Shown in pieces: positions 24,952-34,425 of a stretch of 64,000 nucleotides of DNA; within the stretch, counting starts at the first letter, position 1; each line of letters starts with the position of its first letter. The translations under genes and the position numbers were made by a program. Under the pieces are notes generated by a model, which was not told the origin of the DNA, did no database searches, and saw only the letters and a list, made by a program, of their open reading frames with translations. The DNA is from Streptomyces piniterrae (GTDB lineage: Bacteria; Actinomycetota; Actinomycetes; Streptomycetales; Streptomycetaceae), in contig NZ_SUMB01000014.1 in the NCBI RefSeq assembly GCF_005048155.1, forward strand, positions 62,001 to 126,000, written 5' to 3'.

Positions 24952-26175
24952 ATGAGCACCGACCAGACCGCCGATCAGCCCGCCGACTCGCCCGCCGTCC
25001 AAGGTGGTTCGCCGCTGCCGACTGTCGACGCCGCCTACTGGGAAGCCGCTGCCGAGGCTTTCGATGACGAGCCCGATCACGGGCTGCGTGATCCTGTCGT
25101 CCGTGCCGCCTGGGACGCCCGGCTGCGTTCCTGGCTGCCGGCCGTGCCCGCCCGGATCCTGGATCTCGGCTGCGGTACGGGGAGCCTGGCCCTGCTCGCC
25201 GTTGAGCAGGGCCACCAGGTCACCGGCGTGGACCGCTCACCCGGCATGATCGCGCGGGCGCGGGCCAAGCTCGCGGGGCGGGACGCCGGGTTCCTGGTCG
25301 GTGATGCTGCCGAACCGCCGGTGGGGGAGCGGCGGTTCGATGCCGTCCTGGTACGCCATGTGCTGTGGGCGCTGCCCGATCCGGCGGCCGCGCTGCGTCG
25401 CTGGGCCGGTCTGCTCGCACCCGGCGGCCGTCTGGTGCTGATCGAGGGACGCTGGGGCGAGGCCGACCCGATAGGCATCCCGGCGGGCGAACTGGTCTCC
25501 CTCGCCGCCCCGTTGGCGGAGCGTACGCATCTGGAGGAGCTCTCCTATGACTCCGCTCTCTGGGGCAAGGAGGTCAACGACGAGCGGTACGCGCTGATTG
25601 TTCATCTGGGGGCGGGCGCGGCCATGTCCAGGGCCGTGACCACGGTCTCCGACCGGGCGGCGGCCGTCCGCCACACCGAAGTCGTCGACGTCCACCTGGT
25701 GTTGCGACGTGGCGATGAGGTGCTTCTCGCCCGCCGGTCCGGCACCGGCTATGCGGACGGCCTGCTGCACGCCCCTTCGGGCCATGTCGAGGACGGTGAG
25801 GACGTCCGGGAGGCGATGATCCGCGAGGCGGCGGAGGAACTCGGGCTGCGGCTGGCGCCCGAAGACCTCCGTGTCGTCCTGGTGATGCAGCACCGCGCCC
25901 CTGATCCGGCGGCGCGGCCCCGGATCGGCTGGTTCTTCGAGGCGGCGTACGGGGCGGGCGGCGAACCGTGGAACCGTGAGCCGGACAAGTGCTCGCAGCT
26001 GGCGTGGTTCCCGATGGCGGAGCTGCCCGATGACATGGTCGCGTACTGCCGGGCGGGGCTGGACGGGCTGCGTGCCGGCCACCGTTTCCTGATCCACTGG
26101 CACCGGCCCGGCGACTCCATAGCCCACGATCCGTCAGCCCCGGGCCGGGTGGTGGCTCTCGACGACGCGCGCTAG
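24952..26175 (+). CDS. Fusion of SAM-dependent methyltransferase and Nudix hydrolase
   Basis: 407 residues. Residues 25-200 are a class I methyltransferase: ILDLGCGTGSLAL (SAM motif I at 71-77), GVDRSPGMI, and an end (SALWGKEVNDERYALI) typical of complete stand-alone enzymes. Residues 243-400 are a Nudix domain with a full box from G277 to L299, matching GX5EX7REUXEEXGU. The two are joined in frame by about 20 residues without a stop. An internal ATG at 25624 lacks a ribosome site. Nudix enzymes cleave nucleoside diphosphate compounds; methylation target is unknown. The fusion suggests a linked modification and clean-up of one small molecule. The ATG start is only moderately supported. Confidence 0.88.
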   Translation: MSTDQTADQPADSPAVQGGSPLPTVDAAYWEAAAEAFDDEPDHGLRDPVVRAAWDARLRSWLPAVPARILDLGCGTGSLALLAVEQGHQVTGVDRSPGMIARARAKLAGRDAGFLVGDAAEPPVGERRFDAVLVRHVLWALPDPAAALRRWAGLLAPGGRLVLIEGRWGEADPIGIPAGELVSLAAPLAERTHLEELSYDSALWGKEVNDERYALIVHLGAGAAMSRAVTTVSDRAAAVRHTEVVDVHLVLRRGDEVLLARRSGTGYADGLLHAPSGHVEDGEDVREAMIREAAEELGLRLAPEDLRVVLVMQHRAPDPAARPRIGWFFEAAYGAGGEPWNREPDKCSQLAWFPMAELPDDMVAYCRAGLDGLRAGHRFLIHWHRPGDSIAHDPSAPGRVVALDDAR

Positions 26176-26197
26176 GCGGCCCCGCCTTCCTCCCTCC

Positions 26198-27127
26198 TCA
26201 CCCCCGTCCCAGCTCCCGTACGCACCGCCATTCGGCGCCCGCCGGCCGGTAGCCGAAGGCGTGGTTGATCGCGAGCATCGGGGCGTTGTCGGCGTCGTTG
26301 CCGGTGAAGGCTTCGGTGCAGCCGGCGTCCCGGGCGCGGCGCAGGGAGTCCGTCTTGGCGAGCCGGGCCAGCCCCCGGCCCCGGTGGGCGCGGCGGGTGC
26401 CGGTCATGCCCGAGGAGTAGCGGCCGAGGCCGTCGGTCGAGGCCAGGCTGTACGCCGCGATCTCGCCGTCGACGGTCACCACCGAGGTGAGGTCCAGGTC
26501 GATGTCGGGGTGCTCCCAGGTGTGCTGCAGCCAGTCCTCGTAGGTCATGGCGTCGCTCGCCACATCACCGGGCTCGTCCGCCGCGGCCTCGGAGTCCGCG
26601 GCGAACAGCGGATAGGGGTCGGCCCCGAAGTCCGCGCCGGTGCACAGCCGGACGCCGGGCGGCAGGGCGTCGGGGAGCTGCGGCAGATCGGCGGTCGTGA
26701 GGTCGAGCCGCAGAAAGCGGGCGCTGCGGGTGCGCCGGTAGCCGTGGCGTTCCGCGAAGGAGAGCGCGCCGGGCTCGTCGAGCACCCAGGCGAAGACATG
26801 GGTGGCGCCGACCGCGGACAGATGCTCCTCGGCCGAAGCCAGCAGCGCGCTGCCGATGCCCCGGCCCCGGTGGTCCGGGTGCACCTGCGGCATGGTCGCG
26901 CCCTGGCCGGGGACGCTGCTGTCGTGCAGCAGATGGCCGCGGACCGCGCCGACGACCCGGCCGTCCTGCTCGGCGACGAACTGCCGTTGGCGTTGCGCCG
27001 CCGGGGCGGTGGCGATCCGCCAGGCGATGCCCTGCGGCGTGGAGATCAGCGACGGCAGCGCGGCGCGCCGCAGGTCGGCGACGGCCTTGGCGTCGGAGGG
27101 CTGGTAGTCGCGCACGGTGATCGTCAT
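26198..27127 (-). CDS. Tandem GNAT acetyltransferase
   Basis: 309 residues from ATG 27127 (TITVRDYQPSDAKAV). Two GNAT modules are visible. The first has the acetyl-CoA motif QVHPDHRGRGIGSALL at about 95-110. The second, weaker, reads TGTRRAHRGRGLARLAK at about 262-278, with NHAFGYRP near the end. Such two-module enzymes include MshD-like and many uncharacterised N-acetyltransferases. The substrate is unknown. Confidence 0.88.
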   Translation of the reverse strand: MTITVRDYQPSDAKAVADLRRAALPSLISTPQGIAWRIATAPAAQRQRQFVAEQDGRVVGAVRGHLLHDSSVPGQGATMPQVHPDHRGRGIGSALLASAEEHLSAVGATHVFAWVLDEPGALSFAERHGYRRTRSARFLRLDLTTADLPQLPDALPPGVRLCTGADFGADPYPLFAADSEAAADEPGDVASDAMTYEDWLQHTWEHPDIDLDLTSVVTVDGEIAAYSLASTDGLGRYSSGMTGTRRAHRGRGLARLAKTDSLRRARDAGCTEAFTGNDADNAPMLAINHAFGYRPAGAEWRCVRELGRG

Positions 27128-27339
27128 GGCCGCGGACGGTACGCCGTCGCCTGGCCCGCTGCCTCTCATTTTCCGCTGAGCGGTGCGCGGGTGGCTCGTT
27201 CGGGTGGCTCGTTCCGGACGGTCCGGCGCGGACACCCTCAGCTATATGTGGCACCTACACCTATTCCGGCGTACCGTGATCGTCGCAGGCCATCGCCGGT
27301 ACGCGATGGCCCGCCGCAGACGAAGGAGGAGCCGCGACC

Positions 27340-29283
27340 ATGTGCGGAATCACCGGATGGATCTCCTACGACAACGACCTCACCACACAGCGCCGCACCC
27401 TTGACGCGATGACCGGCACGATGGCCTGCCGCGGCCCGGATGCCGCCGGCATCTGGCTCGGCACGCACGCCGCATTCGGCCACCGCCGGCTCGCCGTCAT
27501 CGACATCGACGGCGGCAGGCAGCCCATGAGCGTCGAAGCGGACGGCCGCACCCCGACGCGACCCACAAGTGCCGAACGCGACGGCCGTGCCCCCGCACAA
27601 CCCAGCCCCGCACAACCCACCAGCATCGAACACGACGGCCGCACCCTGCTCGTCACCACCTACAGCGGCGAGGTCTACAACTACCGCGAATTACGTGCCG
27701 AGTTGGAGAACCTGGGCCACACCTTCCGTACGCAGAGCGACACCGAAGTGGTGCTGCACGCCTACCTGGAGTGGGGCGAGGCCTTCGCCCAGCGCCTGAA
27801 CGGCATGTACGCCTTCGCGCTCTGGGACCCGCGGACCGAGGAACTCCTCCTGGTCCGCGACCGGATGGGCATCAAGCCGCTCTACTACCACCCCACCCCC
27901 GACGGCGTCCTCTTCGGCTCCGAGCCCAAGGCGATCTTCGCCCACCCGGCGGCGCGGCCCGTCGTGGACGCCGAGGGCCTCGCCGAGCTGATCACCTTCA
28001 CCAAGACCCCCGGCCACGCCGTCTACAAGGGCATGCACGAACTCCGTCCCGGCCACCTCGTCCGGGTCACCCGTCGCGGCCTGACCATCAAGCGCTACTG
28101 GGCACTTGAGGCCCGCGAGCACACCGACGACCTCGACACCACCATCGCGCACATCCGCGAGCTGCTGGACGACATCGTCGCCCGCCAGCTGATCGCCGAC
28201 GTGCCGCTGTGCACCCTGCTCTCCGGCGGCCTGGACTCCTCGGCCATCACCGCCCTCGCCGCCCGCGCGCTCACCGCGGCGGGCAGCGGCCCGGTCCGCT
28301 CGTTCGCCGTGGACTTCACCGGCTACACCGAGAACTTCAAGGCCGACGACCTGCGCGGCACCCCCGACGGGCCGTACGCGCACGCGCTCGCCGAGCACGT
28401 CCGCTCCGACCACCACGACATCGTCCTGGACACCGCCGCCCTGATGGATCACGGGCACCGGGCCGCCGTCCTGGCCGCCCGCGATCTGCCCAACGGCTTC
28501 GGCGACGGCGACACCTCCCTCTTCCTGCTCTTCAAGGCGATCCGCGAGCAGTCGACGGTCGCCCTGTCCGGTGAGTCCGCAGACGAGGTCTTCGGCGGCT
28601 ACAGCTGGTTCCACAACCCCGAAGCCGTCCATGCGGATACGTTCCCCTGGGCCGCGGCGGGCGTCGCCGGCCGGTTCGCCGGCGGCACGGCCACCCGTGA
28701 GGCGCTGCTGGACCCCGGACTGCTCGGCAAGCTCGACCTGCCCGGCTACGAGGCCCGCCGCTACCGCGAGGCACTGGCCGAAGTCCCGTACCTGGACAGT
28801 GACACGGGGCTCCAGCGCCGGATGCGGGAGATCAGCTACCTCCATCTCACCCGCTTCGTGCAGATCCTGCTGGACCGCAAGGACCGGGCCAGCATGGCCG
28901 TCGGCCTGGAGGTCCGCGTCCCGTTCTGCGACCACCGTCTGGTCGAGTACGTCTTCAACACCCCCTGGTCGATGAAGACCTTCGACGGCCGTGAGAAGTC
29001 GCTGCTGCGCGCCGCCGCCCGCGACGTACTGCCGGACGCGGTGGCCGACCGGGTCAAGAGCCCCTACCCCAGCACCCAGGACCCGCGCTACGCCGAAGCG
29101 CTGCGCGCCGAGCTCAAGGATCTGCTGGCGGACCGCGACGCCCCCGTGCGCCCGCTCCTGGACGCCGACACCGCCGCACGGGCCACCGCCGACGGCGCGA
29201 CGTCCGACATCCGCCCCGGCGCCGAACTCGTCCTCGGGATGGATGCCTGGCTGCGGACCACCGGGACGACGCTGGAGCTGTGA
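27340..29283 (+). CDS. asnB: Glutamine-hydrolysing asparagine synthase
   Basis: 647 residues. Cys2 (MCGITGW) is the class II glutaminase nucleophile; ATP-binding LLSGGLDSSAI begins the synthetase half. AAGGAGGAG precedes the ATG. Two oddities: residues 66-98 contain three degenerate copies of an SxExDGR segment, a tandem expansion in a glutaminase loop where other AsnB enzymes pass straight to GEVYNY; and codon 118 is TTA (27691-27693), which in Streptomyces needs the bldA tRNA. AsnB-like enzymes make asparagine or amidate natural-product or cell-wall precursors. No biosynthetic partner is adjacent. A primary metabolic role is not certain. Confidence 0.93.
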   Translation: MCGITGWISYDNDLTTQRRTLDAMTGTMACRGPDAAGIWLGTHAAFGHRRLAVIDIDGGRQPMSVEADGRTPTRPTSAERDGRAPAQPSPAQPTSIEHDGRTLLVTTYSGEVYNYRELRAELENLGHTFRTQSDTEVVLHAYLEWGEAFAQRLNGMYAFALWDPRTEELLLVRDRMGIKPLYYHPTPDGVLFGSEPKAIFAHPAARPVVDAEGLAELITFTKTPGHAVYKGMHELRPGHLVRVTRRGLTIKRYWALEAREHTDDLDTTIAHIRELLDDIVARQLIADVPLCTLLSGGLDSSAITALAARALTAAGSGPVRSFAVDFTGYTENFKADDLRGTPDGPYAHALAEHVRSDHHDIVLDTAALMDHGHRAAVLAARDLPNGFGDGDTSLFLLFKAIREQSTVALSGESADEVFGGYSWFHNPEAVHADTFPWAAAGVAGRFAGGTATREALLDPGLLGKLDLPGYEARRYREALAEVPYLDSDTGLQRRMREISYLHLTRFVQILLDRKDRASMAVGLEVRVPFCDHRLVEYVFNTPWSMKTFDGREKSLLRAAARDVLPDAVADRVKSPYPSTQDPRYAEALRAELKDLLADRDAPVRPLLDADTAARATADGATSDIRPGAELVLGMDAWLRTTGTTLEL

Positions 29284-29484
29284 CGGAGGAGCGGTCACCG
29301 CTTCGGCCACCCCCGACGCGTGGACCGCCCAGGCCTGCCGGCCCGTAGGCGGAACGCCCGGTTTCCGGCACGGAGGGCGCTCCTGGCGCACAATGGGTGC
29401 GACAAACCGCGCACCGACGGGTACGTGCACTCAGGTGCGTCTCACGTACCCGCCCGCCCCACCACCAGCACCAGGAGCGCCACC

Positions 29485-29874
29485 GTGTCCCCGCAGACCC
29501 TCACGATCACCATCGACCCGGACGCGGCCGACGCGCCGTTCGAGCAGGTACGCACCCAGATCGCCGACCAGGCCAGGGACGGCGGCCTGCCCGTCGGCTA
29601 CAAACTCCCCACCGTCCGCGGCCTCGCCGAAGAGCTCGGCCTCGCCGCGAACACCGTCGCCAAGGCCTACCGCGCCCTGGAGGCCGACGGCGTGATCGAG
29701 ACCCGGGGCCGCAACGGCAGCTTCGTCGCGGCAGCGGGCGACGCCGCCGACAAGGAGGCCGCCGCGGCCGCCGACAGCTACGCCCGCCGCGCCCAGCGCC
29801 TCGGCCTGGACCGGCGCGCCGCCCTCGCCGCCGTCGAGGACGCCCTTCGCGCGACGTACGGAACGGACAGCTGA
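29485..29874 (+). CDS. Short GntR regulator, YtrA type
   Basis: 129 residues from a GTG after CAGGAGCG. The winged helix is clear: PFEQVRTQIADQARDGGLPVG, LPTVRGLAEELGLAANTVAKAYRALE, GVIETRGRNGSFVA. The short helical tail of about 45 residues lacks an effector domain, as in the YtrA subgroup. It precedes the DDAH and pirin genes on the same strand and may control them or a distant ABC system. Confidence 0.9.
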   Translation: MSPQTLTITIDPDAADAPFEQVRTQIADQARDGGLPVGYKLPTVRGLAEELGLAANTVAKAYRALEADGVIETRGRNGSFVAAAGDAADKEAAAAADSYARRAQRLGLDRRAALAAVEDALRATYGTDS

Positions 29875-29990
29875 CCCTGCCCCGCCCCGGCGACAGGCAG
29901 CGCCCCTCCCGCGTCACCCACCCCACCAACCGACCATCCCACCAACCGACCACCCCGCCACTGCCCACCCCACCCACCCGAAAGAAGCGC

Positions 29991-30767
29991 ATGCCCAGCC
30001 AGCACGCTCTCGTCCGCCGTCCCGGCCCCCGCCTCGCCGAAGGGCTGGTCACCCATATCGACCGGCGGCCGGTGGACCCCGCGCGCGGACTGCGCCAGTG
30101 GGAGGGCTATGTCCAGGCGCTGCGCGACCACGGCTGGCGAACCACCGAGGTGGCCCCCGCCGACGACTGCCCGGACTCGGTCTTCGTCGAGGACACCATG
30201 GTCGTCTTCCGCAATGTCGCGCTGATCGCCCGCCCGGGGGCGGACTCCCGCAGGCCCGAGACCCGTGGCGCACGCGAGGCGGCGGAGGCGCTCGGCTGCT
30301 CCGTCAACGAGGTCCGGGCGCCGGGGACGCTCGACGGCGGGGACGTGCTGAAGATCGGCGACACCGTCTACGTCGGACGCGGCGGCCGTACGAACGCGGA
30401 CGGCGTACGCCAACTCCGCGCCACCTTCGAGCCGTTGGGCGCCCGGGTCGTCGCCGTGCCGGTGCGCAAGGTGCTGCACCTGAAATCCGCGGTCACGGCC
30501 CTGCCGGACGGCACCGTCATCGGCTACCCACCGGTGGTCGACGACCCCGCGGCGTTCCCGCGCTTCCTGCCCGTCCCGGAGGAGTCCGGCGCGCATGTCC
30601 TGCTGCTGGGCGGCGGCCGGCTGCTGATGTCCACCAGCGCGCCCAGGACCGCGGAACTCCTCGCCGACCTGGGATATGAGCCCGTGCCGGTGGACATCGA
30701 GGAGTTCGAGAAGCTGGAGGGCTGTGTGACATGCCTGTCCGTACGCCTGCGCGAGCTCTACGCCTGA
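29991..30767 (+). CDS. Dimethylarginine dimethylaminohydrolase (DDAH)
   Basis: 258 residues, family-typical. The guanidine-modifying fold shows FVEDTMVVF near 65-73, DGGDVLKIG near 115-124, catalytic His163 in KVLHLKSAV and catalytic Cys248 in CVTCLSVRL. DDAH converts N-methylated arginines to citrulline and methylamines in the cytosol. AAAGAAG precedes the ATG. The 116-bp spacer from GntR is a C-rich CCACCAACCGACC repeat tract. The nearby pirin gene 18 bp downstream is likely cotranscribed. Confidence 0.93.
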   Translation: MPSQHALVRRPGPRLAEGLVTHIDRRPVDPARGLRQWEGYVQALRDHGWRTTEVAPADDCPDSVFVEDTMVVFRNVALIARPGADSRRPETRGAREAAEALGCSVNEVRAPGTLDGGDVLKIGDTVYVGRGGRTNADGVRQLRATFEPLGARVVAVPVRKVLHLKSAVTALPDGTVIGYPPVVDDPAAFPRFLPVPEESGAHVLLLGGGRLLMSTSAPRTAELLADLGYEPVPVDIEEFEKLEGCVTCLSVRLRELYA

Positions 30768-30785
30768 CCGCCATATCGTGACCGC

Positions 30786-31748
30786 ATGAGCAACCTCGAT
30801 CTCAAACCGACACCCAGCCTGTGCGGGGGCAACACCCGCACAGGACCGGTGCGTGACGTCCAGCCCGGCAGACAGGTGCCGCTCGGTGAGAGCACCGTCG
30901 TCCGCCGGCTGCTGCCCAACCTCGGCCGGCGGATGGTCGGCGCCTGGTGCTTCGTGGACCACTACGGGCCCGACGACATCGCCGACGAGCCGGGAATGCA
31001 GGTGCCGCCGCATCCGCACATGGGCCTGCAGACCGTCAGCTGGCTGCGCGAGGGCGAGGTGCTGCACCGCGACAGCCTGGGCAGCCTGCAGACCGTACGG
31101 CCGCGCGAGTTGGGGCTGATGACGTCGGGGCGCGCCATCGCGCACTCCGAGGAGTCGCCCCGCGACCATGCGCCGATGCTGCACGGCGCCCAGCTGTGGG
31201 TGGCGCTCCCCGGCGAGCACCGCAATGCCGCTCCGGACTTCGAGCACCACACCGACCTGCCGGTGATCACCGGTGGCGGCGGCCTCTCCGCCACCGTCAT
31301 CCTCGGCGAACTGGCCGGCGCCGCCTCGCCCGGCACCACCTACTCGCCACTCGTCGGCGCCGACCTCACCCTCGCCGCCGGCACCGACACCCGGCTGCCC
31401 CTCGACCCCGATTTCGAGTACGCGGCCCTGACCATCTCCGGCGAGAGCGAGGTGGACGGCGTACGACTGGCACCCGGCGCACTCCTCTACCTCGGCTGCG
31501 GCCGCGCCGAGTTGCCGCTGCGCGCCGACGCCGACAGCAGCCTGATGCTCCTCGGCGGCGAGCCGTTCGAGGAGGACATCGTGATGTGGTGGAACTTCGT
31601 GGGGCGGTCGCACGAGGACATCGCCACGGCCCGCGCGGACTGGATGTCCGGCGCCCGCTTCGGTGAGGTGCGGGGCTATGACGGGGACCGGCTGGCCGCT
31701 CCCGACCTCCCGCCGGGGCCGCTGAAGCCGCGGGGGCGGGTGCGCTGA
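30786..31748 (+). CDS. Pirin family bicupin protein
   Basis: 320 residues. The N-terminal pirin cupin has the metal ligands in PPHPHMGLQTVSWL and the later HSEES motif; the C-terminal pirin domain ends in GGEPFEEDIVMWWNFVGRS. Pirins bind iron and act as quercetinases or redox cofactors. It starts 18 bp after DDAH, so they are probably one operon. The protein is cytosolic and its partner is unknown. Confidence 0.93.
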   Translation: MSNLDLKPTPSLCGGNTRTGPVRDVQPGRQVPLGESTVVRRLLPNLGRRMVGAWCFVDHYGPDDIADEPGMQVPPHPHMGLQTVSWLREGEVLHRDSLGSLQTVRPRELGLMTSGRAIAHSEESPRDHAPMLHGAQLWVALPGEHRNAAPDFEHHTDLPVITGGGGLSATVILGELAGAASPGTTYSPLVGADLTLAAGTDTRLPLDPDFEYAALTISGESEVDGVRLAPGALLYLGCGRAELPLRADADSSLMLLGGEPFEEDIVMWWNFVGRSHEDIATARADWMSGARFGEVRGYDGDRLAAPDLPPGPLKPRGRVR

Positions 31749-31830
31749 GCCGGCGGTGTGGCCGGCACACCCGCGGACACGGACACCCCCGGACACGCAC
31801 ACCCGCAGACACGTAGACCCGCAGACCCGC

Positions 31831-32958
<1,128 letters not shown>

Positions 32959-33021
32959 GCGGCCATGATCCGGCACATGGCCCGCCTCGTACACGCATTA
33001 TCGCGGCTAGTCTTGTCCGTT

Positions 33022-34401
33022 GTGCGACGCCTTGGTGGGGAACGTCAGCGACGGGGCAGGGCCCGAGCGGCTCGTGTGGTGGCGGTGGTCGCCGGAATCG
33101 GGCTGGCCGTCCTGGGGACGCTGCTGGTGAGGTACGGAATTCCCTCCGATGCGAAGGCGCCGCGCGGGGCGGGGGCCGCCGGAACCGATGTCGGCTGGGG
33201 ATTCACCCACACCCAATTCAGCGCCGACCGTGGCACGGACCGTTCCGTCGAGCGGGCCGAACGGCTGCTCTCCGCCCACTCGATGCCGCAGAATCAGCAC
33301 ATCATGGGCTGGGGCGCCCGGAATCCCGAACCGAGTCCCGGGCACTACGACTTCACGGACCTGGACCGTCGTATCGGACTCATCCGCCGCACCGGCGGCA
33401 CCCCCGTACTGACCCTGTGCTGCTCACCGGACTGGATGAAGGGCGGCGCGGCCGGACACACCGACTGGGGCGCGCTGGAGAAGGCACCCGACCCGGCGCA
33501 TTACGCGGACTTCGCCGCCCTCGCCGGAAAGATCGCCCGGCGCTATCCGGACGTCCGGCACTTCGTCGTCTGGAACGAATTCAAGGGATTCTTCGACGAC
33601 AGGCGGGGGCGCTGGGATTACGAGGGGTACACCCGGCTCTACAACCTGGTCCACCGGGAGCTGAAAAAGGCGAACGAGAAGAACTTGGTGGGTGGGCCTT
33701 ATCTGGTGATGGACAGTGAGGGCGGCAGCGGCGCTTCCGGGTCGCCGTTGAAGGGGGCATGGGGGAATATCGACCGGCGGACGCTCGACGCCCTCGTGTA
33801 CTGGGACCGGCACAAGGCGGGCGCGGATTTCGTCGTCGTCGACGGGTCCAGTTACAGCAAGGACGATCGCCATGTGCCGGGCCCGTTCGCGGCCACCCGG
33901 AAGTTCGCCGACGTGGGGCGCTGGATCCGCCGGGAGACCGGGCTGCCGCTGTGGTGGGCCGAGTGGTACGTCGAGGTCGCGGACGAGAACGACGACCGGG
34001 CCGGCTGGAGCGAACGGAAGCGGACCGCGGCGCAGGCCGTCGCGCTGATCGAGATGACGCTGGGCGGGGCCGACGGCGGTTTCTACTGGAATCCGCAGAA
34101 CGAGGGATCGGGGAGCGGCGACTGCCCGGGGTGTTTGTGGAGTGGCACCGAACTCGGAGGCGGTGGACGGGAGTTGCCGATGATGCGACTGCTGTCCCGG
34201 TTCTCCCGGGCCTTTCCGCCGGGGACGCGGCTGCGTGACGTGGAGGTCGCGGGCGGCGGCCGCTCGGCGGTCCGGGTGCTGGCGGACGACCGTACGGCGA
34301 TGGTCGTCAACACCTCGGGGCGGCGGAGCCCGGTGACGGTCGACGGGCGGGAGCTGGCGCTCGACGGATATCAGGTGCGCTGGCTCCGGCGGGCTTCCTG
34401 A
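33022..34401 (+). CDS. Membrane-anchored glycoside hydrolase, clan A (GH39-like)
   Basis: 459 residues from GTG 33022. The upstream in-frame ATG at 32977 is disfavoured because that stretch uses TTA and CTA. No ribosome site is seen; TAGTCT at 33008-33013 fits a minus-10 with a leaderless transcript. An N-terminal Arg-rich stretch and one helix (VVAVVAGIGLAVLGTLLV) make a signal anchor. The TIM barrel carries probable acid/base Glu186 in WNEF and nucleophile Glu314 in WWAEW. Family members are annotated as beta-xylosidases or polysaccharide hydrolases. Beside a polysaccharide assembly operon, it may trim or release the polymer. Confidence 0.85.
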   Translation: MRRLGGERQRRGRARAARVVAVVAGIGLAVLGTLLVRYGIPSDAKAPRGAGAAGTDVGWGFTHTQFSADRGTDRSVERAERLLSAHSMPQNQHIMGWGARNPEPSPGHYDFTDLDRRIGLIRRTGGTPVLTLCCSPDWMKGGAAGHTDWGALEKAPDPAHYADFAALAGKIARRYPDVRHFVVWNEFKGFFDDRRGRWDYEGYTRLYNLVHRELKKANEKNLVGGPYLVMDSEGGSGASGSPLKGAWGNIDRRTLDALVYWDRHKAGADFVVVDGSSYSKDDRHVPGPFAATRKFADVGRWIRRETGLPLWWAEWYVEVADENDDRAGWSERKRTAAQAVALIEMTLGGADGGFYWNPQNEGSGSGDCPGCLWSGTELGGGGRELPMMRLLSRFSRAFPPGTRLRDVEVAGGGRSAVRVLADDRTAMVVNTSGRRSPVTVDGRELALDGYQVRWLRRAS

Positions 34402-34425
34402 CGAAGCCGAGTTCCGGGGCGCCCG

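Noticed and set aside
32977..33021. Earlier ATG for the glycoside hydrolase
   Set aside because: It would use TTA and CTA codons and leave no promoter space from the divergent AAA gene.
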